Shown: positions 51,639 through 59,950 of the stretch, piece after piece
How the letters are laid out: every line of letters begins with the position of its first letter
How positions within the stretch are numbered: the first letter of the stretch is position 1
Assembly (NCBI GenBank): GCA_017518105.1
Contig: JAFWWC010000028.1
Location: forward strand, 48,277-112,276
DNA: 64,000 nt
Direction: 5' to 3'
Origin: Selenomonadaceae bacterium
Lineage (GTDB): Bacteria; Bacillota; Negativicutes; Selenomonadales; Selenomonadaceae
Position numbers and translations under genes: made by a program
The notes under the pieces: generated by a model
What the model saw: the letters and a program-made list of their open reading frames with translations, nothing else
Database searches by the model: none
What the model was told of the DNA's origin: nothing

Positions 51639-52484
51639 AGCTTGTATGACTGGGAAGGTTCCTAAGTTCTTAAGCCAAATACTTTTATCGTAAACTGCTT
51701 GAATTGCGCCCCTCAAGGCGGCGTCGCCTGCGTCGGTCTCCAGTTCAAAAAAGAATATATATGCGCCTAAAATCGTTCGGGCGGGGCGAGACTCAATCCG
51801 CGTCATGTTGACGTTGCGTTTAGCGAACTCTTCCAAGACTGAGCAAAGGGAACCGGCGCGGGAGCCGTCAATCTGACAGATAATCAGAACCTTATCGCCG
51901 TCGAAGGTCTCAATAGGCTCGGCGTCACGTGGTCGATAGCTAATCTCGAAAAATCGCGTGAAGTTGTTCGGGTTGTCTTGAATGTCTTTGGCGGCGATTG
52001 TGAGCCCGTGGAGCTTGCCGGCGCGTTCAGTACATATGGCGGCGGCGTGTTCGTCAACGATAACAAGTTCGGCGGCGCGTGCAGTCGAAGTCGTCGCGAT
52101 AATTTCAACGTCGGGAAAGTTTTTGTGCAAGAACTTCCTGCATTGCGCGAGCGGCTGAGCGTGCGAGAAAATCTTTCTGACTGCCTTAACGTCGGCGAGC
52201 GGCTTTGTCATCAAGAAATTTTTAACCTGCCAGACGAGTTCGCGACTTATCGTCAAGGTGTCGGAGCGTGCCAGAGTGTCGAGCGTGATATTTATCGACC
52301 CTTCCAAAGAATTTTCCACCGGCACAAGTCCTGCGTCCAATCGTCGTTCCCTGACGGCGGTTAATACGTCGAAGATGTCCGCGCATATTTCTATCCGCCA
52401 ATCTTCCCGTGAATGTTTCTTGAGCCAAAGAGCCGCCTCCTCCGAATGCGTGCCCTTCGATCCGAGGATTCCTAACGTCTTCAT
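51636..52484 (-). CDS. pheA: Prephenate dehydratase
   Basis: 282 residues. It converts prephenate to phenylpyruvate for phenylalanine synthesis. The catalytic domain shows GSKGTHSEEAALWL, VPVENSLEGSI, HAQPLAQCRKFL and NFTRFFEIS with the catalytic threonine. A C-terminal ACT domain (about 200-275, AGSLCSVLEEFAKRNVNMTRIESRPA) mediates phenylalanine feedback. ATG 52484 has AGGTGA upstream, at the end of the exonuclease gene, 2 bases after its stop. Confidence 0.95.
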   Translation of the reverse strand: MKTLGILGSKGTHSEEAALWLKKHSREDWRIEICADIFDVLTAVRERRLDAGLVPVENSLEGSINITLDTLARSDTLTISRELVWQVKNFLMTKPLADVKAVRKIFSHAQPLAQCRKFLHKNFPDVEIIATTSTARAAELVIVDEHAAAICTERAGKLHGLTIAAKDIQDNPNNFTRFFEISYRPRDAEPIETFDGDKVLIICQIDGSRAGSLCSVLEEFAKRNVNMTRIESRPARTILGAYIFFFELETDAGDAALRGAIQAVYDKSIWLKNLGTFPVIQA

Positions 52485-52485
52485 G

Positions 52486-53142
52486 TCAATCACCTAACTT
52501 CAGTTTGCTTAATTCGGGGAAGAGGTCGCCGATTGATTGCGATAATTCCTTGGGGCGGAGCAAGTCGATAACGGGTTGCATAACGCGGAAGAACTCATCA
52601 TCGTCCTGAAGGAGCGCAAGGATTGCGGCAGTGTTTGCGGCGTCGGCAAGAGCGGTGTGTTGCGTACCTTCGAAGTCTCGATTCATCGCGCCGATTGCGT
52701 GCTTTAATGCCAGCGAGCTATGCAAGCCTATTCTCTCGTCGAAAGCCTTCTGCAAGTCCCGCCATTGCCTTTCGAGCTTGCTGACGTCATAGCCTGGAAT
52801 CTTGAAGCGGCATTCGTCGCGGAGCTGATTAATATCCGAATTGCTCCACGAGTAAAGCGTCATGTCCCACGTTCCAATCCAGTCCATGAAGTTTTGAAAC
52901 GCCTCAGGGAACAGCGGCTTATCGGCGACAGTCTCTTGCGTTATGCCCGTCAACTTTGTTATGTGCTTAGTAATCTCGCCGTATTGCGGGCGGACGTAGC
53001 ATTGGAACTCGTCAATCATGTTGTAATCTGCGTCGAGTTTCACCGCGCCAATCTCAATGACTTCATCGGTAGTAAATCGTCGCACGTCTTTGAGATTCTT
53101 GTTGACGGGATTCATTTCCAAATCAATCACAATGTGAACCAA
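52486..53142 (-). CDS. DEDDh 3'-5' exonuclease (KapD-like)
   Basis: 218 residues. The exonuclease fold shows IVIDLEMN (first acids), IEIGAVKLD, LYSWSNSDINQL and HTALADAANTAAI (histidine and last aspartate). It resembles KapD and other stand-alone DnaQ-like exonucleases that trim DNA or RNA. It is cotranscribed with pheA, whose start lies just beyond its TGA. The substrate is unknown. Confidence 0.88.
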   Translation of the reverse strand: MVHIVIDLEMNPVNKNLKDVRRFTTDEVIEIGAVKLDADYNMIDEFQCYVRPQYGEITKHITKLTGITQETVADKPLFPEAFQNFMDWIGTWDMTLYSWSNSDINQLRDECRFKIPGYDVSKLERQWRDLQKAFDERIGLHSSLALKHAIGAMNRDFEGTQHTALADAANTAAILALLQDDDEFFRVMQPVIDLLRPKELSQSIGDLFPELSKLKLGD

Positions 53143-53235
53143 ATTATCAACCTCCTAAGAACTTTATTGGTTGATAATTCTGGTTGCGTCTGAAAATATC
53201 CTGCTAGAAAATTCAGAGTCAGCCGACAAACTAAT

Positions 53236-54003
53236 TCAGGTCTCGTTAAAGCCCGCGTAAGTTCCAAAGCCCAGCATATATAGCGCAAGCTCAAATGAAG
53301 TCGCCGATAAATTTTTCAGCTCATCAAAGACTGTGTCCTTTGGAATTTTAAGCTCGCCGACACTTTTAAGGATTTCTTCAATCGCAACTGGAAGAGACAC
53401 GCACATTTTATAAAAAGCGTCCGCCTCGCCCGTGACAAGCTCATAGAATTTATCGATGCTCACACGTCGAATCCTGCGATGTTCTTGCCTTTGACCGTCA
53501 ACGGATATTTTCCACGGAACGTTTTGGGATTTCTTAGCAATAACCTCGACTAGGAAACACGCGCAGTCATTATCCTTTAAAAGTTGCGCTTGCATGTTCA
53601 TATACGTTTTCGCGCTTGCCTTAGAATTCATCGTGTTGTGCTTGTTCTTCATCTCAACGTAAACCGTGCTGACTTTATCGCCGTCAAGTTCAATTCCACC
53701 TGCTCGCCTTAAGATAACGTCCCAACCCGATTTAGGAACCGTGCAACCTTCAATGTAACGAAAAATATTCTGGTGAAAGTAGCCAATACTGTTGTTCGAC
53801 TTATCACGCTGACGAAAAATTTCGCTCTTGATAATCTCTTCCCAACTAAAGCCGTAAACATTTTTATCGAACAGAAGCTTTATCGGGTCAACAAGGTTGC
53901 TGTTGAATCTTTTCAAGTCGAAAGGTTGTAACTCCTCGCCGTATTGCTCAATGGTTTCGCGAATGTGTTTCTTAAAGTTTTCGTCGGAGATGAAGTTTAA
54001 CAT
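53236..54003 (-). CDS. Eco47II/Sau96I-like type II restriction endonuclease
   Basis: 255 residues. The whole chain follows the Eco47II family, including QPFDLKRFNSNLVDPIKLL, EIFRQRDKSNNSIGYFHQN and the catalytic-type VYVEMKNKHNTMN. Known members cut GGNCC-type sites. GGAGGCG lies before ATG 54003, which overlaps the end of the methyltransferase gene by 7 bases, so synthesis is coupled to the protective enzyme. Specificity is inferred from the family. Confidence 0.88.
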   Translation of the reverse strand: MLNFISDENFKKHIRETIEQYGEELQPFDLKRFNSNLVDPIKLLFDKNVYGFSWEEIIKSEIFRQRDKSNNSIGYFHQNIFRYIEGCTVPKSGWDVILRRAGGIELDGDKVSTVYVEMKNKHNTMNSKASAKTYMNMQAQLLKDNDCACFLVEVIAKKSQNVPWKISVDGQRQEHRRIRRVSIDKFYELVTGEADAFYKMCVSLPVAIEEILKSVGELKIPKDTVFDELKNLSATSFELALYMLGFGTYAGFNET

Positions 54004-55003
54004 CGAAACGCCTCCAGAGCTTTTCGGATTTCGTCGGCAACAGCAAAGGCAAGGTTGACTGGCACGGCATTTCCCACTTGACGATATTGGCTGTACATTG
54101 AGCCGCAGAACTTCCAATCGTCGGGGAAAGATTGAATCCGTGCATTTTCTCTGACTGTAAATGGTCTTGCTTCAAGCGGATGGCAACGTTCGGTCTGCTT
54201 CTGCGTCGGTGAAGTCAAAACTGCCAATGACGGCTCGTCCAAACTCATGCGCCGCAAAATACCCGTTCGCCCGCCTTCCATATCCCAGCAACTCTTCATG
54301 TAAGGCTTTGCAAGTTCTTCGGGAATATCACGCCAATAACCGCCCGGCGGCACGAGTTCAAACAATCGCCTTTTGTAATCGGAATAGCTCGCGCCGAGAC
54401 TTTTTGGAACGTCCCTTAACACGTCGCGCAGAACTGGTTTGTAATCGTGCGGCTTAGGAAAATTTATCTTAAACGCCAAATCATTTCGCACGCCGACGGT
54501 TATCAATCGTTCGCGCTTTTGGGCATTGCCGTAGTCCCAAGCATTGAGAATCTTTTTATCGACGCGATAGCCGCAATCCGTGAAGACATTAAGCATCGTC
54601 TGATACGTCCTGCCTTTGTCATGAGTTAAAAGCCCGCGGACATTCTCGAACAGAAACGTTTTCGGCTGAAGTTTGCTAAGGAAGATAGCGTAATGATAAA
54701 ACAACGTGCCGCGAGCGTCCTCCAGTCCCAGACGTTTGCCAGCGTAGGAAAAAGCTTGACAAGGTGCACCGCCCGACAGCAAGTCCAATTCTCCGCGCCG
54801 AACCTCAAAAAATATTTCAAGGTTGAGCGGCGAAATCTTAGCAATGTCATCGTTTATCACGTTCCACCCCGGACGATTTAATTTCAACGTGTCGGCGGCG
54901 TCTTTATCAATCTCAATCAAAGCGAGCGGCTCGAAATGTGCTCGTTCAAGCCCCAAAGCCAAGCCGCCCGCGCCCGCGAAAAGTTCAATGCTTTTAAATT
55001 CAA
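53997..55003 (-). CDS. C5-cytosine DNA methyltransferase, possibly expressed via -1 frameshift
   Basis: About 333 residues. C5 motifs are motif I FAGAGG (encoded 54980-54963), motif IV GGAPCQAFSYAGKRLG, motif VI FENVRGLL, motif VIII QKRERLITVG and motif X QVGNAVPV; it protects against the adjacent endonuclease. Motif I is in frame with the rest but has no ATG/GTG/TTG before an in-frame TGA. TTG 55003 (GAGGAG upstream) lies in the +1 frame relative to it; slipping back one base on TTTAAAA (54998-54992) joins them exactly. Without this, only a late TTG 54962 that lacks motif I remains. Confidence 0.82.
54992..54998 (-). promoter_or_regulatory. Candidate -1 slippery heptamer in the C5 methyltransferase start
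   Basis: T TTA AAA in the frame of TTG 55003 (codons 3 and 4), a canonical X XXY YYZ sequence. Slipping by -1 enters the frame carrying FAGAGG. The unshifted frame stops after about 28 codons. Confidence 0.4.
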
Positions 55004-55022
55004 GTCACTCCTCTAATCGCCC

Positions 55023-55403
55023 TTAAGCAATGTCCGCCTTCCACAAGCCGTGCAAGTTGCAGAATTCGTAAGCGGCAATGGGTTCGTCGTCGTCCGCAAC
55101 GATGAATTCGGCTACAGGCTTATCGCTTGCGGTCAAGTGAACGTATTGCCCGCCGCGTTTGGTCTGCAGGTAAATCCACTGAATCAGATGAGCCTCGGTC
55201 ATGGGGTGTTCGACGCTCCCGACTTGCACTGAAATTTTCTTGCCGTCGACAGTCACTTGCGGGACGTGCTTTTCCTGAGCGGCGTCGGTGGTGTTTGCAG
55301 TCAAAAAATTCATGGGTTTGCCGCCGCAAGAAATCTCCTGTCCACCGCCCGTAATCAGCATGATAATCGCCTTGCGGTCGTCCGAAATCAAAAGCCTGCT
55401 CAT
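55023..55403 (-). CDS. Superoxide reductase (desulfoferrodoxin family) lacking the centre I cysteines
   Basis: 126 residues. It reduces superoxide to hydrogen peroxide with a His4-Cys iron site. All five ligands are visible in DAAQEKHVP, VEHPM, EAHLIQW and CNLHGLWK. The N-terminal domain that holds the extra Cys4 iron in desulfoferrodoxins is present in length (SCGGKPMNFL) but has lost most cysteines, so it belongs to the centre II-only type. AAGGAGG precedes the ATG; the bioB stop is 3 bases upstream. Confidence 0.88.
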   Translation of the reverse strand: MSRLLISDDRKAIIMLITGGGQEISCGGKPMNFLTANTTDAAQEKHVPQVTVDGKKISVQVGSVEHPMTEAHLIQWIYLQTKRGGQYVHLTASDKPVAEFIVADDDEPIAAYEFCNLHGLWKADIA

Positions 55404-55406
55404 AAA

Positions 55407-56360
55407 TCATTCCTCCTTATTCGTCAAGCCGAGTTCGTTTAGGAGTTTCAAATCGGCTCTGATGTTCGTATTCAACGTGGTAAGCATATTTCCTGTAATG
55501 GCGGCGGAGGCTCCGTGCAAGAAAGCCGAGGCTCCGTTATTGGGCAGAAATTTTCTTCCGGCAGCTAATCTGATATTCGCGGTCGGATTTATGTAGCGGA
55601 AAATTGCAATCGTGCGCAAAATGTCTTCGGGCTTAAGACGCGGCAGATTTTCAAGCGGCGTGCCCTTAATCGGATTCAAGATGTTAATCGGGATTGATTT
55701 TATCTCAAGGGCGACGACTTCAAACGCCAAATCAATTCTATCTTGCCACGTCTCGCCCATGCCGATTATCCCGCCGCTACAAACTTCCAAGCCCGCCGCC
55801 CGTGCAAGCTTAATCGTCTTGATTCGTTCGTCGTAAGTGTGCGTCGTGCAAATGTGCGGGAAAAATCGCCGTGAAGTCTCCAAGTTGTGATGATAACGAT
55901 TGACGCCCGCCGCCCGCAGTCGCTGAAGTTGTTCGCCCGATAAAATTCCGTGCGACGCGCAAAGCTCAAGCTTAAGTCTCGTGTGCAGGACTTTGTAAGT
56001 GTCAATCGCCCGCTCGAAACTTTTTCCGCTTAGGGCTCGCCCGCTTGTCACGATAGAAAAACGATTGACGCCCGCCCGCTCGTCAGCCAAAGCGACTTCC
56101 AAAATCTTTTCCGTCGGCAAGAAGTCGTATTCGTCAATGCCGGTGTGATGCTTGGCAGATTGGGCGCAGTACTTGCAATCCTCGCCGCAACGCCCGCTTT
56201 TGCCGTTAATGATTGTGCATAAGTCGATATGCCTGCCGCAGAAATGCCTTTGAATCAATCGTGCGCCCTCTTGCAACTGTTCAAGCGGCGTCGTCAGTAA
56301 AAATTTTAAGTCGTCGTCGGGTTTGAGCCGTTCGCCGTCAATAATTCTTTCCGCAATCAA
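55407..56360 (-). CDS. bioB: Biotin synthase
   Basis: 317 residues from TTG 56360. This radical-SAM enzyme inserts sulfur into dethiobiotin. The 4Fe-4S/SAM motif is CGEDCKYCAQS (CxxxCxxC), with SGKSFERAIDTYKVL, HHNLETSRRFFP and NRFSIVTSGR in the core. The TTG is chosen because GGAGGAG, which also encodes the end of BioY, lies upstream; bioY stops 2 bases before it. With BioY it supplies biotin for the methylmalonyl-CoA decarboxylase encoded next. Confidence 0.95.
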   Translation of the reverse strand: MIAERIIDGERLKPDDDLKFLLTTPLEQLQEGARLIQRHFCGRHIDLCTIINGKSGRCGEDCKYCAQSAKHHTGIDEYDFLPTEKILEVALADERAGVNRFSIVTSGRALSGKSFERAIDTYKVLHTRLKLELCASHGILSGEQLQRLRAAGVNRYHHNLETSRRFFPHICTTHTYDERIKTIKLARAAGLEVCSGGIIGMGETWQDRIDLAFEVVALEIKSIPINILNPIKGTPLENLPRLKPEDILRTIAIFRYINPTANIRLAAGRKFLPNNGASAFLHGASAAITGNMLTTLNTNIRADLKLLNELGLTNKEE

Positions 56361-56362
56361 AG

Positions 56363-56887
56363 TTATCGCTCCTCCAAAATTTTTTGTAACTTCACGCCGA
56401 GAACAGCCGCCGCAGTCGCCTTTAACACGTCGCCGAACACGAACGGGAACACCGCCATTGTCATCGCTTGCCAAAGTCCCACGTCCAAAACTAAAATCAT
56501 CGACGCCAGCCCGCCCGCGTAGGTTATCGGCACAGCAATTAAGATATTTGCTACGGCGTAACGTCTCAAGTTCGGCGGCGAACCTTTTACCAAACTAAGC
56601 AACGGATAAGCTATGAGCCACGCGAAATAAAATCCTCCGACTGGTCCAACGAGGCGGCTTAAGCCCTCACCCGTCGCGAAGACCGGCAAACCCACCGCTC
56701 CCATTAAGATATAAATCAGAATCACCGTGAATGTTTGACGCGGCGGCAAAAGATAAGCTGACAAACTAAGCGCGAACGTCAACGCCGTCACATAGCCAGG
56801 CGTGAACGGCAACGGGAACGAGATATGCGCCGTCACACAGCACAACGCCACGCACATTGCCATCTTTGTTAGGTCTCTTACTTGCAT
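56363..56887 (-). CDS. bioY: Biotin transporter BioY
   Basis: 174 residues with six membrane helices. The S-component signature is visible in FTVILIYILMGAVGLPVFA and GGFYFAWLIAYPL. It imports biotin, alone or with an energy-coupling ATPase elsewhere. AGGAGG precedes the ATG. First gene of the bioY-bioB-sor operon, with a clear promoter at 56921-56949. Confidence 0.93.
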   Translation of the reverse strand: MQVRDLTKMAMCVALCCVTAHISFPLPFTPGYVTALTFALSLSAYLLPPRQTFTVILIYILMGAVGLPVFATGEGLSRLVGPVGGFYFAWLIAYPLLSLVKGSPPNLRRYAVANILIAVPITYAGGLASMILVLDVGLWQAMTMAVFPFVFGDVLKATAAAVLGVKLQKILEER

Positions 56888-56920
56888 GATTTTTTTCCTC
56901 CTCTTGTCGTCAACGCGCCG

Positions 56921-56949
56921 ATTATAGCTTAGCTGATTGTCAACGTCAA
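56921..56949 (-). promoter_or_regulatory. Promoter of bioY
   Basis: On the minus strand TTGACG (56949-56944), 17 bases, TATAAT (56926-56921). GTTGAC occurs three times around it, a possible operator; no clear BirA box was found. Confidence 0.6.
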
Positions 56950-56974
56950 CGAGTCGTATTGTTCACTGCAAGCA

Positions 56975-57015
56975 CAAAAATAGAGCGCGTCTCCGAGATT
57001 GGAAACGCGCCCTTT
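56975..57015 (-). terminator. Terminator of the methylmalonyl-CoA decarboxylase operon
   Basis: On the minus strand GGGCGCGTTTCC pairs with GGAGACGCGCTC around AATCTC, followed by TATTTTTG. Confidence 0.75.
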
Positions 57016-57031
57016 GATTAACGAGATATTT

Positions 57032-57430
57032 TTAGCCGAGAATGACAAGCGACTCGTGAGCTTTGACGCTTTGACCTGCCGCGACGTTGAATTTCTTAAC
57101 GGTGCCGTCAGCGTCTGCGGTGATTTCGTTCTGCATCTTCATAGCTTCGAGAATTAAGAGGACATCGCCCGCTTTGACTGCCGCGCCTTCAGCCGCGACG
57201 AGTTTGATGACTTTGCCGGGCATGGGAGCGTCGATAGAGTGTTCGCCCGCGCCCGCCGCAACTTTTGGAGCCGCAACCGGTGCAGGAGCCGCTTTCGGGG
57301 CGGGAGCCGGTGCAGGAGCTGCCTTTGGAGCGGGAGCCGCTTTCGGTGCGCCGCCAGCCGCTTTTACTTCTTCGACTTCGACTTCATAAGTGGTGCCGTT
57401 CACAGTGACATTGAATTTTTTTGTTGCCAT
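57032..57430 (-). CDS. mmdC: Methylmalonyl-CoA decarboxylase biotin carrier subunit
   Basis: 132 residues. An N-terminal part is followed by a flexible alanine/proline linker (about 28-62, APKAAPAPAP repeats) and a biotinyl domain with the acceptor lysine in EAMKM (about residue 96). Biotin on this lysine carries CO2 between the carboxyltransferase (MmdA) and the membrane decarboxylase. It is the last gene of the operon. AGGGAAAATATCA lies before the ATG. Confidence 0.93.
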   Translation of the reverse strand: MATKKFNVTVNGTTYEVEVEEVKAAGGAPKAAPAPKAAPAPAPAPKAAPAPVAAPKVAAGAGEHSIDAPMPGKVIKLVAAEGAAVKAGDVLLILEAMKMQNEITADADGTVKKFNVAAGQSVKAHESLVILG

Positions 57431-57448
57431 TGATATTTTCCCTCCGAA

Positions 57449-57586
57449 TTAACGATTAATCTTGGACGCCAACGCCCAGTTATCATTGCGTTTGATTTTG
57501 ACTGCGACAACTTTGCCGCCGCCGCACATTGACTGAACCGCCGCCGTGATTGCCGCGATGATTTCGGGTTTGATTTTCTCTGCCAT
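57449..57586 (-). CDS. mmdE: Small methylmalonyl-CoA decarboxylase subunit (MmdE/MmdD-like)
   Basis: 45 codons (EKIKPEIIAAITAAVQSM, then a glycine-rich turn and KRNDNWALASKINR). It lies between mmdA and mmdC with AAGGAGG upstream of ATG 57586. Veillonella MmdE is a 55-residue subunit of the same operon position, homologous to the C-terminus of the delta subunit, that stabilises the complex; this one is slightly shorter. The call rests mainly on size and position. Confidence 0.65.
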   Translation of the reverse strand: MAEKIKPEIIAAITAAVQSMCGGGKVVAVKIKRNDNWALASKINR

Positions 57587-57598
57587 AGGAGTTCCTCC

Positions 57599-59128
57599 TT
57601 AAAGCGGAATATTGCCGTGCTTCTTGGCGGGTCCGACTTCGCGTTTGCTGGCAAGGGCATTGAGTGCGGTGATTACGAGCGGGCGAGTTTCCTTAGGCTC
57701 AATGACCATATCAGCATAGCCGCGTTCAGCCGCCTTGTAAGGGGTCGCGAACTCTTCGACGTATTCAGCGGTCTTCTTGTCCTTGTCGGGGTCTTTGCGG
57801 AAGATGATATTCGCCGCGCCAGCCGGACCCATAACAGCGATTTCTGCGGAAGGCCACGCCATAACTTGATCTGCGCCCAATTCACGACAGCACATCGCGA
57901 TATACGAGCCGCCATAAGCCTTGCGCGTGATGACCGTGACTTTGGGGACGGTCGCCTCGGAGTAAGCGTAAAGCATCTTCGCGCCGTGACGGATAATGCC
58001 GTTATATTCTTGGTCGACGCCGGGCAGGAAGCCAGGAACGTCTACGAGATTGACTAGCGGCAGATTGAACGCGTCGCAGAAACGAATAAACCGAGCAGAT
58101 TTATCCGAGGCGTCAACGTCTAAGCAACCCGCCATAACCGCCGGCTGATTGGCAATGATACCGACACTGCGTCCGCCGAAGCGTGCAAAGCAAGTGATAA
58201 TGTTCGTCGCGAAGTGCTGATGAACTTCGTAGAACTCGCCGTTGTCGACAATCATGCGGATAACGTCTTTCATGTCGTAAGGCGCGTTGGGATTGTCGGG
58301 GATAATCGTGTTAAGTTCTTCGTCTTGCCGGTCGGGGTCGTCGTCGTTGAAGACAAGCGGGGCGTCCTCAAGATTGTTGCTCGGCAGGAAGGACAGCAGG
58401 TAACGTATTTGCTTAATGCAATCCTCTTCGTTTTCCGCCGCGAAGTGAGCTACGCCCGAACGAGTGTTATGAGTCATTGCGCCGCCGAGTTCCTCAGCTG
58501 TGACCTCTTCCGCCGTAACGGACTTGATAACCGCAGGTCCCGTGATGAACATCTGACTTGTATTCTTGACCATGTAGATAAAGTCGGTGATTGCCGGGGA
58601 ATAAACCGCGCCGCCTGCACAAGGACCCATGATTACGGAGATTTGCGGAATGACGCCCGAAGCCGCCGTGTTGCGGAAGAAAATCCCCGCGTAGCCCGAT
58701 AAAGCGTCGACTGCCTCTTGAATGCGTGCTCCGCCCGAATCGTTAATGCCGATAAGCGGTGCGCCCATCTTCATTGCCAAATCCATGACCTTCCAAATTT
58801 TGTGTGCGTGCTTTTCGCCGAGTGAGCCGCCCTCAACCGTGAAGTCTTGCGCGAATGCATAGACTAAACGTCCGTCAACAGTGCCGTAGCCCGTGACTAC
58901 ACCTTCGCCGGGCAATTCTTTCTTATCCTGTCCAAAGTTTGTGCAACGGTGTTTAACGAACATATCGAGTTCAACAAAGGTTCCCTCGTCGAAGAACATC
59001 TCGATACGTTCGCGAGCAGTCATCTTGCCTTTCTCGTGCTGTTTATCAATTCGTACCTTGCCGCCGCCCTGAAGGATATGTTCCTTCTTGCTGTGCATTA
59101 AGGCAATCTTTTCTTGAACTGTAGCCAT
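57599..59128 (-). CDS. mmdA: Methylmalonyl-CoA decarboxylase carboxyltransferase subunit
   Basis: 509 residues. MmdA moves the carboxyl group from methylmalonyl-CoA to biotin. The two carboxyltransferase halves are visible: GVVTGYGTVDGRLVYAFAQDFTV and NDSGGARIQEAVDALSGYAG, then GCLDVDASDKSARFIRFCDAF and VPGFLPGVDQE with KAYGGSYIAM. ATG 59128 is preferred (AGGAGTG upstream); a TTG one codon earlier also exists. The reaction couples decarboxylation to sodium export through a membrane subunit not in this window. Confidence 0.95.
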   Translation of the reverse strand: MATVQEKIALMHSKKEHILQGGGKVRIDKQHEKGKMTARERIEMFFDEGTFVELDMFVKHRCTNFGQDKKELPGEGVVTGYGTVDGRLVYAFAQDFTVEGGSLGEKHAHKIWKVMDLAMKMGAPLIGINDSGGARIQEAVDALSGYAGIFFRNTAASGVIPQISVIMGPCAGGAVYSPAITDFIYMVKNTSQMFITGPAVIKSVTAEEVTAEELGGAMTHNTRSGVAHFAAENEEDCIKQIRYLLSFLPSNNLEDAPLVFNDDDPDRQDEELNTIIPDNPNAPYDMKDVIRMIVDNGEFYEVHQHFATNIITCFARFGGRSVGIIANQPAVMAGCLDVDASDKSARFIRFCDAFNLPLVNLVDVPGFLPGVDQEYNGIIRHGAKMLYAYSEATVPKVTVITRKAYGGSYIAMCCRELGADQVMAWPSAEIAVMGPAGAANIIFRKDPDKDKKTAEYVEEFATPYKAAERGYADMVIEPKETRPLVITALNALASKREVGPAKKHGNIPL

Positions 59129-59146
59129 CAAATCACTCCTGTAAAT

Positions 59147-59503
59147 TCATTGCCGATAGTTCAAACAATACATCAAAACTTTGTCTTCTGCCAGATTCCA
59201 AACCTTTGTCGGGCGGAGATTTTCGCGTTTAGCTTCCTCGCTACTAATCCACCACATACCGTCACTTGCTTTTCCGTATTTCCTGTGCTCGGTGTAAGTG
59301 AGGCGACCGTCTTTGATATATTTAACCGTGACGCTTGCGTAATCGATGCCGTTTGTGTCAATCGATTCGGTGACGACGTAAATGTCGCCGCGGCTTTCGC
59401 TTTTAATGTAAACGTCCTGCGCGGCAACGGTTGGAATCGCCATAAATTGACTACTGAGGATGAATCCCGCGCCCAAGACAAGAGATTGGAAAAAATTTTT
59501 CAT
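59147..59503 (-). CDS. Small exported protein of unknown function
   Basis: 118 residues. A signal peptide (about 1-28, ending TVAAQ) precedes a small beta-rich domain with KVWNLAEDKVLMYCLNYRQ at the end. No known domain was recognised. It lies between the epimerase and mmdA genes with 6- and 18-base gaps, so it is cotranscribed with catabolic genes although it is exported. Function unknown. Confidence 0.7.
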   Translation of the reverse strand: MKNFFQSLVLGAGFILSSQFMAIPTVAAQDVYIKSESRGDIYVVTESIDTNGIDYASVTVKYIKDGRLTYTEHRKYGKASDGMWWISSEEAKRENLRPTKVWNLAEDKVLMYCLNYRQ

Positions 59504-59509
59504 GTTGTC

Positions 59510-59929
59510 TTATTTAATCGGTTGGCAGAGCTCCAAAAGGACGCCGTGAGTTGCTTTCGGGTGAATGAACGCAATCATCTTGCCGCCGGCACCTTTGCGC
59601 GGTTTCTCGTCGATGAGCTTAACGCCTTTTTCCTTGAGGTCAGCCAATGCCGCTTCCAGGTCGTCGACGAGCAATGCGATATGTTGAATGCCGCCGCGTC
59701 CGCCTTGTTTTTCCATGAACTTTGCAATGGGGCTGGTCTCGTCGGTGGCAACGAGCAATTCAATCTCGCTACCGTTGGGCGTGGGATAAAAACCAGTCGT
59801 GACTTTCTGCTCTGCTACGGTCTCTGCGCCGGTTGCCTTCAAGCCGAGCAATTCCCAGAACGCGCCGACTTCCTGCAAATCTTTCGCGGCGATGCCAATG
59901 TGATCTACGCCAAGAACTTTAAACATCAT
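59510..59929 (-). CDS. mce: Methylmalonyl-CoA epimerase
   Basis: 139 residues, glyoxalase-like fold. It interconverts the (R) and (S) forms of methylmalonyl-CoA between the B12-dependent mutase and the decarboxylase. VDHIGIAAKDLQEV at the start, SEIELLVAT, GGIQHIALLVDDLEAA and THGVLLELCQ carry the metal-binding histidines and glutamates. GGAGGG precedes the start; a second ATG follows immediately. Confidence 0.93.
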   Translation of the reverse strand: MMFKVLGVDHIGIAAKDLQEVGAFWELLGLKATGAETVAEQKVTTGFYPTPNGSEIELLVATDETSPIAKFMEKQGGRGGIQHIALLVDDLEAALADLKEKGVKLIDEKPRKGAGGKMIAFIHPKATHGVLLELCQPIK

Positions 59930-59950
59930 TAGCCCTCCTAAAATTGTTGC

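Noticed and set aside
56944..57010. Possible BirA operator before bioY
   Set aside because: Only repeated GTTGAC words are seen; no dyad resembling the TTGTnAACC/GGTTnACAA type was found.
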